Below, piece after piece: positions 50,301 to 61,625 of a DNA stretch of 64,000 bases. Position numbers and translations under genes: made by a program. A model generated the notes under the pieces. It had not been told where the DNA came from and searched no databases. It saw only the letters and a program-made list of their open reading frames with translations. This DNA is from Piper betle (taxonomy: Eukaryota; Streptophyta; Magnoliopsida; Piperales; Piperaceae), in the NCBI GenBank assembly GCA_033002965.1, contig JAURVB010012658.1, positions 390,501 to 454,500 of the forward strand, read 5' to 3'. The number at the start of each line of letters is the position of its first letter. The first letter of the stretch is position 1.

Positions 50301-53300
50301 CTCAGAATGATAAAGATGGTAACACTTATTCTTCCACTTATCCCAAAACTGGGCTGGGGCACATGATTACAAATGGCAAAGTTGATGGCCGAATGCCCTT
50401 CAAAAAAAGCTAGCAAAGATTGAAATTTTATACTAGTTCCCCTTCCTGACACAACCATTGATCAATAGGAAAATTAGATTTTACTAGTTTTCCTTTCTAA
50501 AAGAAGGTACCAAGTGCTTGAGTTTATATTAGTGACCCTCCTAATGTTGAACATGTCTGACCACAAACATCACCTAATGTAAATTCCCAACAAATGAAAG
50601 GATAGTCCCACATCCAATACATCTTGGGAGATATAAGTAAGTATGGCCTTATACATCTTCAACTTGGTTAAGCACTCTTGAAGGGATGATCTATGCCCAT
50701 CAGATTGCACTTGGGCTCGAGTCCTTATAAATGGTTTTGAAGCCAACTTAGGTTAGTATTAGATGTGAGCTACAATGCATTATAAGCATGTGAGACTGAG
50801 GAAAGGAATTCTAAGAATGAAATTTCTTAAAAGTGGGTATAGATTGAAAAGCCAAAAGACATGAAAGGGAAGTCTAATATCCAATGCCTACTAGGGAGAT
50901 GATCTTCGATGTATAATCAGGGATAGACTTAAAATCTTCCCTTTAAATAACCACTTACTGAAGAAGTCATATGGCCAACAGGGTTGTTAAACCAAAGGCT
51001 TTGCTAACATCTTGTCTCTCAGCAACTTAATTGCCTACCAAAGTCTTAGATGGCAAAATTCCTTACCAGTTTTACATCCAAATAAATCTTTTTTGTTAAA
51101 CTTTCAGTAATTAGTTCTCCCTGTTTTGTTCATACTTTTAACAGCATAGGCAAATGCTCAGCCAAATCCCTGAAATGTGTTTTTCTCGGCTATTCTTGCT
51201 CTCAAAAAGGGCTTGTTGTTTAACCCTAGTTTTAAAAGAATGTGCATTTCTCTAAATGTAATAATACTTTGTTTCCTCCCAAATCTCAACCATACATTGA
51301 CTTTCAACTGGATCTGCCAAGTACTTTGTGTTATTGATTAACAACAAGTCTAAAATATAGAAATATGCCGATCATTCCTGTGTAGAAGAAAACATGAGCT
51401 TTGCTCTACTCCAGCATCACAACCATCTCCAGAAGAGTCTACACCTCTAACCGTTCCTAGTGAACAAGACCATAATAATGCAAGAACAAATCAAAGAGAA
51501 ATCAGCAGCAAGTTTTGATCTTATTAACAGAAAACAAATTGCAAAAGTGTGTTGTGAACAGATTGAATGAATCTCAAGATGGTAGTCAAGTGACTAGATA
51601 GATTTGAGAAGATAGTTGCAGGTGAAGATGTGATTAAATTGAGAGAGAAGAGGATGTTTATGCCTCTGATCGTCTCTGCCTGAAAGAGGAGCCACGCATG
51701 GTCTTTTATAGTCCTTGAAGCCAAACATCCCACTTTGGAAGCCAAACAGCCCACCTGTCCCAGCTTTTCATTTAATTAACTTCTTTGACTTACTAGGCTG
51801 TCATCGTAATTGCTTACAGCTGTCTAGCAACACTAACTAACAAGGTTGTTAACCAACAATGCCAAATATAAAAATACATACTAACACCATACAACCAATT
51901 TATGAAAATCCTAGAACACCCCCACTGACATGAAGCAATGGGGATCTTAAGATGTTTTCATAGGTAAAAAGGTAAAGGACTGCTCTATGGAAAACATAAA
52001 AAGGAAATCACCAGACATTTGCAGACTTCATTTGGGCATGTTTGACATATGATAGATGGTCAACTAGTGGATAATGTATAAATTGTAACCTGGCCAAGCA
52101 AGAAACAAAGTGTGGTACCTAGGTCCAGTGCTGATGTCGAATATAGGGCAATGGCATAGCCATTTATTGAATTAGTTTGGACAAAGATGTTGCTAGAAGA
52201 ACTTGGATTTTCCGTTAGTGAACCTATGAAAATATGTTGTGTGTGACAACCAGCTAGCAATTCACATCTAACAAGTTTTGTGAAAGACTAAACACACCGA
52301 GTTAGATTGTCACTATATTTGATATAAAATAAAAGAGTCCTTTGTCTGAAACATGTAAACACCAAAATGCAAGTGGCTGATATCTTTCTAAGGCTATCTA
52401 AATCTCAACATACAGATTTACGCTAAAAGCTATGGTTGATTGATTCCCATTATAACTTGAGGGGGAGTGGTGGAGGATTTTTAGTGTGTTAACTGTTATC
52501 ATGATACGTACATTAGGGTCTGTTGTCTCATGTAACCTATATTTCAAATTTCTTTGTGAGCAATTATCAGATGTAGCGCTACAATTATGACAGTGATTGT
52601 AACTTGTAACAGTCTTCTCTGCATTAATAAGTAATGAAATAATGGTGAAATCACTTCAATTTCACCAGTGTCCTCCCATAATCTTCTACTTTCTATTCCT
52701 GATCACTGTCCTTCTACTTAATTTTTCTACATTAACAAAACTAAAAAATACAATCAGCTGCATATAGTATACTATAAGCTTCAAAGCCTAACCATATTTG
52801 TGGACTCTCCTAATTTTTCTCCAACATTTTGCACTTTCTCATCCACAAAAAATTCTGGTTTATATTCATGAGATCTTTCCTCGGTCTCTTTATGCCTGTG
52901 TTCTTCTTTTTCTTTTGCTTTTCGCTCTTGCTCCTCGGCCTTTTCAATTTGTGCCTTGCGACCTATAATAAATTTCATAAGAATTGGAATGCAAATCCTC
53001 ATGACTTCTTACCTCAAAATAGCTACTCTACAGAAACACGGAAAAAAAAATAAAACATCATTCAATGGAAGAAATAAAGTGGAATCATTAAGCTAAAGAT
53101 AAAAAGATCACCTTACAACAATTTCATCCCAAAAGTGCACATAACCAAGAAAACAAAGATGTGTGTAAGTAAATTGATGAACTTGGGATTTTTTTAGGCA
53201 TTATAACGATTCTTTTCAAACAATAGTTGTAATACAAAAGGAAACTACTTTGATTGAATCATACAAATAATGTCTTCAATCCACTCATATAGATGAACTA

Positions 53301-56300
53301 GTTATCTATGGAAGACATCTGCCATTCAACCTTCCTATTGTCACGTTCCATTCCCTCCACCCCCCATTTGTACATGGTTTCATCCTTGGTTAGACCATTC
53401 TTTCCAACTAAATTTGGTAACAGAACAATAACAAAGCTCGGAGGTATTCTTAGTCAAACCCTTGCTAAGACAATTGTCAAAAGGCTCTTGAGCACTTTTG
53501 ATGGATACTTTGTCTACTAAAAAGGTTTTAACTTTTCTAAACTAACACATCCCATCTTTTTCCAGCTCTTGTGACAACATTAGTTCGTTCACACCCTCGT
53601 TTCTATTTTCCTTTTAAGAGTTGTTAGAATTTTTTCATGCTCCCACTAAACGTGTCCCATGGCATTATCTTCTATGGTTCAAGTAGAGATCAAACAAGCA
53701 CCCTTTTATTGCCCGGCTCATTATGTCCAAAGGGATTTCAACATTAGATTTGTTGTAGAAGCGAGGATTTCAGTGTTTCTTGTGCATGGAATCAAATGAA
53801 ACACCGGGTGCATGCCTTCTTTAAGTGCTTGTCAAGGTTTTCAATTTTGCAAAATTTTCAATATGTCGTTATCGGAGAGTGGCGAGACAACCTATGAAGT
53901 GATAATAGTTTTCAATTTCACGCTGATGTACCAGGGAGCAGCATATAATTGGCAGGATGTTGGCAGCATATCATGAAAAAAAATGGAAAAAAATTGCTTT
54001 TACAATTTTTTTTAAAAAACTTGTTTTTAAATAAGCAGTGCTTGAGTATGGGTTTTTCCCCCTGTTTTAAATATGTTGTTAATGTATAATTTTTTTAAAA
54101 TGTTAAGTAGTTAGTGTTTTATATTGATTGTTATAATGGCTTGATTGACTTGATTATGAATTTGTATTTACGTATTAATATAAAATGTTAAAAATTAGAA
54201 CTAATTAGTTAGGGATTTAAATTGATTGTTCAATTGGTGTGATTGACTTGGATTATTATTTGTTATTGGAATAGTAATCTAAAATGTTGAACAATTATTT
54301 TTGATATAGTATTAATAATCTAAGGATATTTTATTATATTTATTATATATAGTTTTTAATTAGTAAAGCATGTGAAACCACCAATTAGGATTTATGGAAT
54401 ATATTCCTCATCAAGAATATGATACTTATCCAAAAGAATACATGCAAGGTACCAACATTCCATGACATGGACTGAATATTGTGCTTACCTTAAAGGTTAT
54501 TGTCATCGTCATTATGAGAGTGGATACATGGCCCCACCTAGATCTTCCTTGCTTTATTGATGCTATCAATCTCATGAATAATGTTTAAGCTAAGAAATTT
54601 GATGTTGTAACATATTTGACTAATGTGTGCTTATGTGTAATATTATTGAAATGATTTTGTTTATCTGTGCCAAATGTTTATAATCATATTATACCTATAT
54701 CAATCAATTTCCAAACATTTCCGACATTCTTCAAAATGTCTCCAAGAAGAAGGGCCGACATTCTTCAAAATTATAGTTTGCATGTATGGTGCCAAATTCT
54801 CCACAAATACCATATTTAACATTGGGTGCTTTCTTTCAATGAGGAGATTGATTGCTGCTCACACTCTATGCTCAAAATCCATATTCTAACATTCTTAGTA
54901 AAGCCACTCTTCATCACCTTCCTTGCCTTTAGTTGATATGTGTGCAAAAGAGATTCTTCCAAGGCATTTCCACTAATCAAGAGGCTATTGCTTCATCAAT
55001 TCTCTAAGATTCAATTAGCCTACAATGTTCTTGATTACAAGTAAAAAGCTTTGGATAAAAGTAACTTTCTCATTGACTTTTGGATTTAGTTTCTCATTCC
55101 TCTTGCCTTAAGCTAGTTGTGGATTAGGCTGCTTGTTTTTCACTTTTGGTTTTAATTGAATTTTAACTTCAAAAAAAATATAAAAATAAATAAAATTAAA
55201 GAAAATAAAATAAAAACTTTAATGTGAAGCTTGCCTTTGTCTAAAATGATGAAAGGCAAACATATATATTTTCAATTTGGGCCTTCGCAGACTTTAGGCA
55301 CAGCTTGAGGGTGAGCTATGTTACATTGTCCAAGTTCACAGGATTAGTTGTAATTTGGAAGTTGGGTCAGATTTTTAGGCTGTAAGAGTCTAGGATTTTG
55401 TTGTCTTTAAATTGTGAAACTCTTGCACAAATCTCTATATGTAAGCGTGTAAGGTGAACTGCACGATTACCCATGGTCAGCTTCATTTATTTTACCTCTA
55501 ATATAGAACAAACTAGAATGTGATGTATATAACAGTTTGTGAAATACAATTTGAAAAGCAATATAAAAGAGAAAAAAACTAGAGATGTGTTTCGTGTTTT
55601 CTACAACTGAAACTGCAATTCATTAATGTCAACAAAAATTTGAAAAGGGGTGAAACAAAAACTAAATGTTAAGATTAATATCTTGTGTAAGCAATATGTT
55701 CTGTTAGAAAAAAGGAATAGTTTCTCGATAAATGAGTGATATGGCTGTATTCCACTAACATTTTCAATGCCTTGTAAACTTCTTTCAACTAGACTAGGCC
55801 ACTTGGGTTTTGAATGTTAACATACAACTAGTTCACTACAAGTTTATAGCATAATATGTTATATAAAATTGATCAGCCATAATGGATATTGAATAAGGTT
55901 GCAAGTCAATTCTGTTTTTTTTTCTGAAGCAGTTCTGTATGAAGCAATACCTTTAAGTTTTTGAACAAGCCCTTTGAGTGTCTTCTCCTCGCTCTTGAGC
56001 TTCGCTAGTTCAGCTTCACCTTCTGTAATGGCTTTCTTTGCGTGCTCCACTTCCTTTTGCCTAACTGCAGCACCTCCTTGATAGGTAACAATCTTCTTCC
56101 TCAGTTTGTCTCTAGCAGCTTTACCAGCTTCCCAACATGTGTTTGGGCACTTTACCTTGCGGTCATATTCATCAGACCCATCACAGCAATCTATTTTGGA
56201 AGGCAATCATAAAAGGAAACCACAAACTGAACACATCAAAAGTCTATGGCCACAAGGGAAATCCATTGCATATCTCACAATAAGAATTAACTCAATACTA

Positions 56301-57931
56301 GCTCTTCAGGATAGCAGAGATCGAGTTACATGATCAGATATGTGGAAAGCAATTAAAAGGAAAGCCTTCCACAATATAGGGAACCAACTATTGCATCCAA
56401 TCGTAAAAGGCCTAAAGAATCAGACAAATTGCAAAATAGGAAATAATTAATCTCACCGCATATGCCATCATTAACTCTTGAAGAGAACAATGTCAAGGAA
56501 TCATGACCAGCATTGAGGCAATAAAATTTTCCTTCTGGACAGGCTGAGGTTCCTGCAATTTATTGAAGAAGAATGCACACTGTTGGAGACTTTTTTCAGC
56601 AAAATTAAAAACTGAATCACTTTATCCGATTAACAAAGTCAAAGAAATGGAAAAAAACAAGTGAACATGACACAAGACATTTTCGATGCTGAAAGGTCCA
56701 TCTTTCATATCGTACTGTCAGATACGTCACACCTTCCTCAGTAATCTCTAGCAGAAATCTCTTGCCATTCTCACGTCAAAATTTCTTTGCACAAGTTCAT
56801 ACAATAAAGGGCAAGCTGATTCTTACATAACAAGTTACTGCTACTATTCCTGTCAATGTTGTTTATTCTAGGAAAACTTATTTCTTATTAGATGTCTGCC
56901 CTTTGTTTTGATTCTCAATAAATACAGACAGCTCATTTCCTTGTGTTGATTCTCTTTACTCAGCTCAATTTGAAGGAACCACTCTACAACACAGCGGAAT
57001 AAGTTATTTTATGTGAAAATATTGTACTTCACGCAACTTAATTCTTCTCATGCCTGTCATATTATAGTTACTAAGTTAGAATCTTAATCCCTACGGAATT
57101 TATTGAATGAACACGGTAGCATATGCAACCATCGGACAACTCGTGAAGTGAAATGCTGTCTTCATCTATTTTCATCATATTCTTTTTCTTCAATTTCTAC
57201 TTTCAACTTTCAAGCAAAATTCCGGCCCTTCCATCCTGACTTGTTTCACCAAAATCATGACCCCCTGATCCTCAAATGCGTCTCCTACCATCCTTCTATC
57301 CCACTTCCGAAGATTCCTAGCACTTTCAAAGCTTCAGAGGTCTAGAAGTCTCGAGAATTCAGCTTAGATAGCTTCAGAGGTCTAGAAGTCTCGAGAACTA
57401 AGATTAGATGCTGAGAAAAACGGGGTCATTAAAGCAACGTACGGTCGACCATTGCAAGAGAAAAAATGACAGAAAATGATAATGACATGATCGACAACAA
57501 TGAAAATGAATGACGAATGATGACATGAAATCATTAATCAACGGGAGAAAGAAGTTAGAGGGAGAGAGGAAAGAAGAGCAAACCCGGCTCGTCAGTTCCA
57601 TCTGTACAATCACAGAAGCCATCATTTAGGTGCTCCTTAGGAAACTCTTTGGACCCGTCTCTACATTTTATAATTGCCGATTTGAAATAGCCAGCATCTG
57701 CACATTGCACAATTATTAATAATTAATAAAGATAGGATGTTCGCGAGGGGAAAGGGGGAGAAAAGAAAAATTAAAATAGAAATACAGGAACATTAATTAG
57801 ATTCAGTACCGCATTGAATACCTACCTTGAGGAGCAATTCCTAGTGTATCCTTAGCAGGAATCGAAGAAGCGGATGTTACCGCAAGAATCGCCAGAAATA
57901 AAGGTCTGAATAGAAGCTTCCTCGCATACAT
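41393..57931 (-). CDS. Glucosidase II beta subunit (PRKCSH-type, ER), 16 coding exons
   Basis: Minus-strand exons: 57931-57826, 57697-57584, 56552-56457, 56190-55951, 52962-52793, 49583-49503, 49075-48995, 44405-44102, 43954-43850, 43779-43678, 43518-43462, 43355-43287, 42686-42599, 42516-42455, 41581-41530 and 41455-41393. All have GT-AG signals, and phases agree except at exon 11. In order: signal peptide ([19 protein letters not shown]); two LDLa-like Cys/Asp-rich repeats ([32 protein letters not shown]); coiled coil with [14 protein letters not shown]; an acidic linker; [16 protein letters not shown]; and the MRH domain ([51 protein letters not shown]). The C-terminus is HDEL, for ER retrieval. 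The beta subunit retains the catalytic alpha subunit in the ER and reads N-glycan mannose during glucose trimming (known); Arabidopsis PSL4 is the homolog. Corrected length is about 596 residues. Oddities: a duplicated 81-nt exon (6/7), and exon 11 one nucleotide short in a T run. Confidence 0.93.
43462..43518 (-). other. Exon 11 of glucosidase II beta with apparent 1-nt deletion
   Basis: Between donor phase 1 of exon 10 (43678) and the single-base start of exon 12 (43355), this exon should measure 2+3n+2 nt, but it is 57 nt. Its start reads PEKEF in one frame and its end [11 protein letters not shown] in another. The frames meet in a run of six T (minus strand, near 43494-43499). One extra T would restore the family reading. 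An alternative AG 14 nt inside the exon (exon start 43504) would also restore frame, replacing the PEKEF part. This could be an assembly error, a real allele or alternative splicing. Confidence 0.8.
45600..45931. other. Intron DNA, unclassified repeat-like sequence
   Basis: Part of intron 7 of the glucosidase gene. Together with 44720-45600 (GC-rich patch at 45180-45500) it has transposon-like composition, but no domain or termini could be assigned. Confidence 0.3.
45932..46185 (+). mobile_element. LINE (L1-type) RT fragment, tandemly duplicated
   Basis: One frame reads [20 protein letters not shown] followed by [11 protein letters not shown], resembling the plant L1 RT segment around the PISLCN...YKIISK motif. 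The piece occurs twice head-to-tail with a 127-bp period (45932 and 46059), differing at only a few bases. It lies directly before the RTE fragment, inside intron 7 of the glucosidase gene on the opposite strand. Confidence 0.65.
46180..47520 (+). mobile_element. RTE-type LINE remnant (reverse transcriptase to 3' end)
   Basis: Translated blocks in order: [148 protein letters not shown] and [18 protein letters not shown]. These follow plant RTE-clade RT closely. Catalytic positions are lost: FADD reads FADN, and the DLEKAYD-type Asp reads Asn. Stops and frameshifts break the frame (for example near 46324, 46638 and 46857). The 3' end carries a short (GAT)n tail near 47500-47513, as RTE elements often do. 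The endonuclease part is absent, so it is 5'-truncated and dead. Confidence 0.87.
47766..48234. mobile_element. hAT-type MITE, 469 bp, with 8-bp target duplication
   Basis: Perfect 12-bp terminal inverted repeats TAGGGGTGAGCA / TGCTCACCCCTA, flanked by the 8-bp direct repeat CCAATGAC at 47758-47765 and 48235-48242. The TIR start (TAGGGGTG) and 8-bp duplication are hAT hallmarks. Subterminal sequence is rich in CGGTTT/TTCGGTTT repeats and the middle is AT-rich. No coding capacity. It sits in intron 7 of the glucosidase gene. Confidence 0.93.
48631..49140. repeat. Intragenic duplicated segment carrying exon 7 (copy 1)
   Basis: Collinear with 49228-49640: CACAAAAGCCATTAA, AATGCA-CTC-ATAGAGG-AAAAG, TCTAGGATTGT, TTGCTTTTACATG, then the 81-bp exon with both splice sites. 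Inside this copy an 86-bp piece (48754-48840 and 48841-48926) is itself duplicated head-to-tail. Confidence 0.85.
49228..49640. repeat. Intragenic duplicated segment carrying exon 6 (copy 2)
   Basis: Second copy of the segment. Both copies keep AG acceptor, 81-nt exon and GT donor. The two exons encode related 27-residue acidic peptides, [20 protein letters not shown]... and [20 protein letters not shown]..., in the variable linker of the protein, and both preserve phase 0. Confidence 0.85.
49660..51380. other. Intron 5 DNA of the glucosidase gene, nothing recognised
   Basis: No conserved coding block or element termini seen. Minus-strand open frame 50201-50458 has no family resemblance. Confidence 0.45.
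51385..51918 (-). mobile_element. Copia-like LTR (minus orientation)
   Basis: On the minus strand CAGTGGGGG (polypurine-tract-like, 51919-51927) is followed by TGTTCTAGGATTTTC, then a TATA box (GACTATAAAAGACC near 51705) and a leader with CTCTTTCAGGCAGAGACG. PPT, TG start and internal core promoter in this order fit an LTR. The downstream end is approximate. The 76-codon frame at 51524-51754 lies in the LTR and is not taken as a gene. Confidence 0.45.
52040..52735 (+). mobile_element. Ty1/copia 3' end: decayed RNase H region, PPT and 3' LTR
   Basis: Sequence at 52090-52330 retains the pattern of copia RNase H (a K-K-Q-like segment with AAGAAACAAAGTG, then [14 protein letters not shown]-like TTGCTAGAAGAACTTGG, TTCCGTTAGTGAACCTATG and KHxEVDCH-like CACACCGAGTTAGATTGTCAC) with many stops. 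It is followed by the polypurine tract TTGAGGGGGAG (52457-52467) and a TG-starting LTR-like segment of about 265 bp that ends ...TTTTTCTACA near 52735. Only the 3' end is present. It lies in intron 5 of the glucosidase gene on the opposite strand. Confidence 0.6.
52963..55950. other. Intron 4 of the glucosidase gene
   Basis: About 3 kb, AT-rich. It probably contains old insertions (for example 53300-55480), but I could not assign any to a family. No exon-like block conserved in glucosidase II beta is missing, so nothing suggests an overlooked exon here. Confidence 0.45.
57331..57397. repeat. 40-bp tandem duplication in intron 2
   Basis: GCTTCAGAGGTCTAGAAGTC recurs at 57331 and 57371 with its flanking bases, a recent short tandem duplication inside intron 2 of the glucosidase gene. 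Confidence 0.8.
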
Positions 57932-58650
57932 ATCGAAAAACCAAACTGGAGATCGAGAAAAAGAGGTGATGATCCGTCCCAACACACCACACCAGCAGGG
58001 AAAGAAAATGCTAGGCCAAAACAATACGATGGTTGCGAGTAATAATTTTTTTTAAAAAAAGAAGAAGAAGAATTACCGAACAAAACCTGCAGAAGCCGAG
58101 GTGATCTAGAAGACCAAACGGTGGTGGTACTGTGGTCTTATGAATTGCACGCGCTGTAACCTCTCACAACGAAGATTGCAAGGGAACAACGAGTTAGTGT
58201 GTCGTTGGAGGTATGGGAGGGCGAGCAGACAAGGACGATCGACCGGGCATACACCCGCTTAGGGTCCAAACTAATAATTTATGGGCCCCTCTTTTTCCCA
58301 CCGTAGGCAAATTTATTTTAAGGTGTCAACAAAAATTCATTATTTTGTACAAAATATAAAATAAAAAAATTAGTGAATTTATAATTATTAAGGCATTTTA
58401 AATTGACTTAAAAATTTAAGTTGAATAGTTGAACCTAAATAACCACTTAAAATTTCTCGAGTCTTCTCCCGCCCGTGGCATTTTATTTTCTTTTTTATTT
58501 TATATATACACAATTTCTTTACATGGTAAAGGTGTGTCGGTCTCACCAAACCTTTTAACTTGACACGAATTAGGCATCGCGAGGCAAGAGAAAAAAATGA
58601 CATTGGAGGCAAGGAATGTGAGGTGACAAAAAAGTGGTAATGAAGATGAT
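57932..58650. promoter_or_regulatory. 5' flank of the glucosidase II beta gene
   Basis: Presumed leader and promoter of the minus-strand gene. No TATA box or defined motif could be assigned with confidence; beyond about 58300 the sequence becomes AT-rich. Confidence 0.35.
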
Positions 58651-61617
58651 CCATTCATATTAATTCAAAGAGGGTGAAGCCAATTTGAAGCAAACATGGA
58701 AGCAAGCTAGCATATAGCGGGAACTATGTGTGAAAGAATCCAACAACTCAAAGTGGAAATGAAGAAGGAAATACTCCAAGCAGAAACATGATGATACAAG
58801 AAGAAGACAACCAAAGTCCAAAAAGTAATAAAGAGATGAACCAACCGTTAGAAGTTAGACAAGTGCTTTTAACACTTACAAATTTGCCAAATGGAGGACA
58901 AGTATAGAATTAAGTTAATGAAGAAAGATTTTGCCAAAGTGAAGGGCAAATGCAATGAATAGAGGTTATGATGCAACAAGTGTTTGCCTAGATGCAACGG
59001 GCTAGTGCTATAACTGGGAGCTCATTGAGACGAGAAGACAACCATCCCACACAATGTCCAACAATGGACCAACCCTTAGAGGCTTAATAGATGTCTTCAA
59101 CCTCCACAAACCCAATTGCGTAAACTTTACCACCAATTACAAGAATAACAGCCACAACATTGAGGGATCAAGCCAACATCCCTTATGAAATTAACTATTT
59201 TTCTTTAATTTCCACCATGCATCTACAACATCAATTTCATCGCCCGAACAAATTTGGGCGCAACACTTCCAAGTGTCACAACCAGGTTGGACCGAACACA
59301 TTCCACTTCCTTACTCTACATGGCTTCCACAACCACCGTACTACCAATCGCCGTACCTGTATAGGTGGTATGACCCTGCATGTTCCCAACAACCAGCTTC
59401 CATGGTATTCCCATAGCCAATCACCATAACGGTGCCCATCCCACCAACACTGGTAGCAATGCTAACAAATCAAATGTCAATTCCTGTCACAATTTTATCG
59501 ACAAGCCAGTATCTTGCCCAATTGCCAGTTGAACTTCCAGAAGCTCCTATCGTGCCAGTAGCGCCAATGTTAGACCTTTGTTATGAAGAGTTGAAAGCCA
59601 AAATGGATACACAAGTCATACTTGTCACTACTTTAATTGGAAAGAAAGATAAAGAATTAAGTGACGCAACCAAGCACCTCTAACCACTAACTGATGAAGT
59701 CTACTCTGAGGCATTGTTTGAAAAGTACAAGCGCTCAACCTTCACGAAATTTGATGGAGACAGCAACCCTGGAGACCACATCACGATCTTTGAGATTAAG
59801 TGTAGAGTGATCTTAAGAAATGAAAAGCTAAAATTACAACAATTCCCAGCTTCTCTTAACTGCAGTGCACTGAGATGGTTCAACAATAGCCTACCGAGAT
59901 TGATCAGTTCATGGGAGGAATTCATCAAGCAATTTACCTCACATTTCCGGTCAATGGAGATCTCGATAAAATTAATCATTTGACGCAATGTCAAAGAGAG
60001 TTAGGTGAAAATTTTACTGCATATGTGAAGAGATTCAAGAGTTTATCATCATTAATAAAGGAGACTCCAAGGATCAAAGAACTCGTGAGGATATGTGTAA
60101 TAAACTCTGGACTGGCAGTATAGTTCTTAAGTGGTGCACAATGTAATACATTTGAAGAACTCTTTAAAAGAGTATTGATCTATGAAAAACTCAACAGAAT
60201 TTTGGCTTCAACAAAGAATGAATGAGCTTCAACTAATGCAGTCACCGAGCTTAGTCACATAGAACATGACTGGCAAGTGAAGATGAAGAATAAAGGTGAA
60301 AGTCCAAGAAATGCACCTCGAGAGCCTCGACAACGACGTGAATAGAGGAATATTGAAGATTACACATTCAACACTGTAGATATTAAGAGATGGTTTGACG
60401 TGTTGAAGAGCAAAGGAAAGATCATACTATGGACTCCAAAAAATCTGCAGAAGCTAGAAGATGACAAGAAGGAAAACTTATGCCAATTTCACCAATGGTT
60501 AAGTTATTCAATGACAAAGTGTCAAGATGTGATGGAGAAAAAATAAGAATTACTCAACAAAGGTAAGATCAAGTACAAAACTCCAACTGTTAATGTGATG
60601 ATGATGAGCCAGTCATCTTCACTGATGAAGTCTCAAAAGAGAAAAGAAAAGCTAGATGAAGAAAAGAAGAACAAAGACATAGAGATCACAACAGCCAAGA
60701 TTCAAGATATGGAGGTGTCACTTGCTTCCATTGAAGGAGTGAAGAAAGTATCCTCTACACCTCCATTGATGCAAAAGTTTGAAGTTCAAGCTGATAAAAA
60801 CGCAATACTTTGCGAAGAAAAGGAGCTCGATATAGAAAAGATGGAAGACCAACTTGTCGTCCAAACAACTTCAACTTAAGAGGAAGTCAAGTTGAAGAAT
60901 TCAATAGAACATGAAAAAACAACACTTCACCTAATGTCAAGCTATGGTGGGAAAATTGTGATCCACAAGAGGAAGCGACATTACATTGGAGGAGACACAC
61001 GACTTGTTGCAGTGGATCATGATTGTTCTTATTCAAATCGTGCTATTTGAATCTTGAGTATGTTGGGTACTAACAACCCTTTTTTGGTCAAGTGTCAGCT
61101 ACTATGTGAAAGCTTGAAGTACCTTATCACAATCGCCATTAATGAAGAATCAGCAAATGCACTTGAGGAGCAAGAATATCTTAGTGCAAGCACAAAATCA
61201 ACTCCTCACCTCCACTTCTTTGTGCTACCAAAGACAACAAGCTTGCCATCCAACTCAAAATTGGGAAAGATGTTGGGGGACTTCAATCAAAATCATTATT
61301 GTTGAAAGTGCTAAAAGAGAAGCAACATGCAGCTCTACTACTAGTAGGAGGCACCACAAAAGAACATGGTTATCCATACTATGAAAGGAAAAGAGGACAC
61401 CATGCGAGCCTGTCACCAAAGAAGCTTGATGCCCTGAAGAAGAAGCCACATATGAGAGTAGGGACAAATCTGTTATTCTTACAGTTCCACCCAAATCTAC
61501 AAAGTACAAGGAAAGAAGTATGGGTTTGGAGACCACATTTACCAAGAAAAGAAGTTGCTCCTTAAGATCAAGATAATAGGTAGTTACCACACAATGACAC
61601 AGGAAGGGTCATCCTAG
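58650..61617 (+). mobile_element. Decayed Ty3/gypsy-like gag (and possible protease) region
   Basis: Fragments of one retroelement polyprotein on the plus strand. A linker-type Pro/Asn-rich part lies at 59160-59680. The gag core at 59714-60120 has YKRSTFTKFDGDSNPGDHIT, LKLQQFPASLNCSALRWFNN and SWEEFIKQFTSHF, then LTQCQRELGENFTAYVKRFK; this matches the plant retrotransposon gag pattern of W-x-x-F and Q-x-x-x-E-S-x-x-x-Y-x-x-R-F. Charged, Lys/Glu-rich frames follow (60595-60879). A weak segment at 61054-61305 might be the edge of pol. Stops and frameshifts separate all of these and no RT or integrase was found. A hAT-like MITE interrupts the downstream end at 61626. Confidence 0.7.
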
Positions 61618-61625
61618 CTTGAGAG

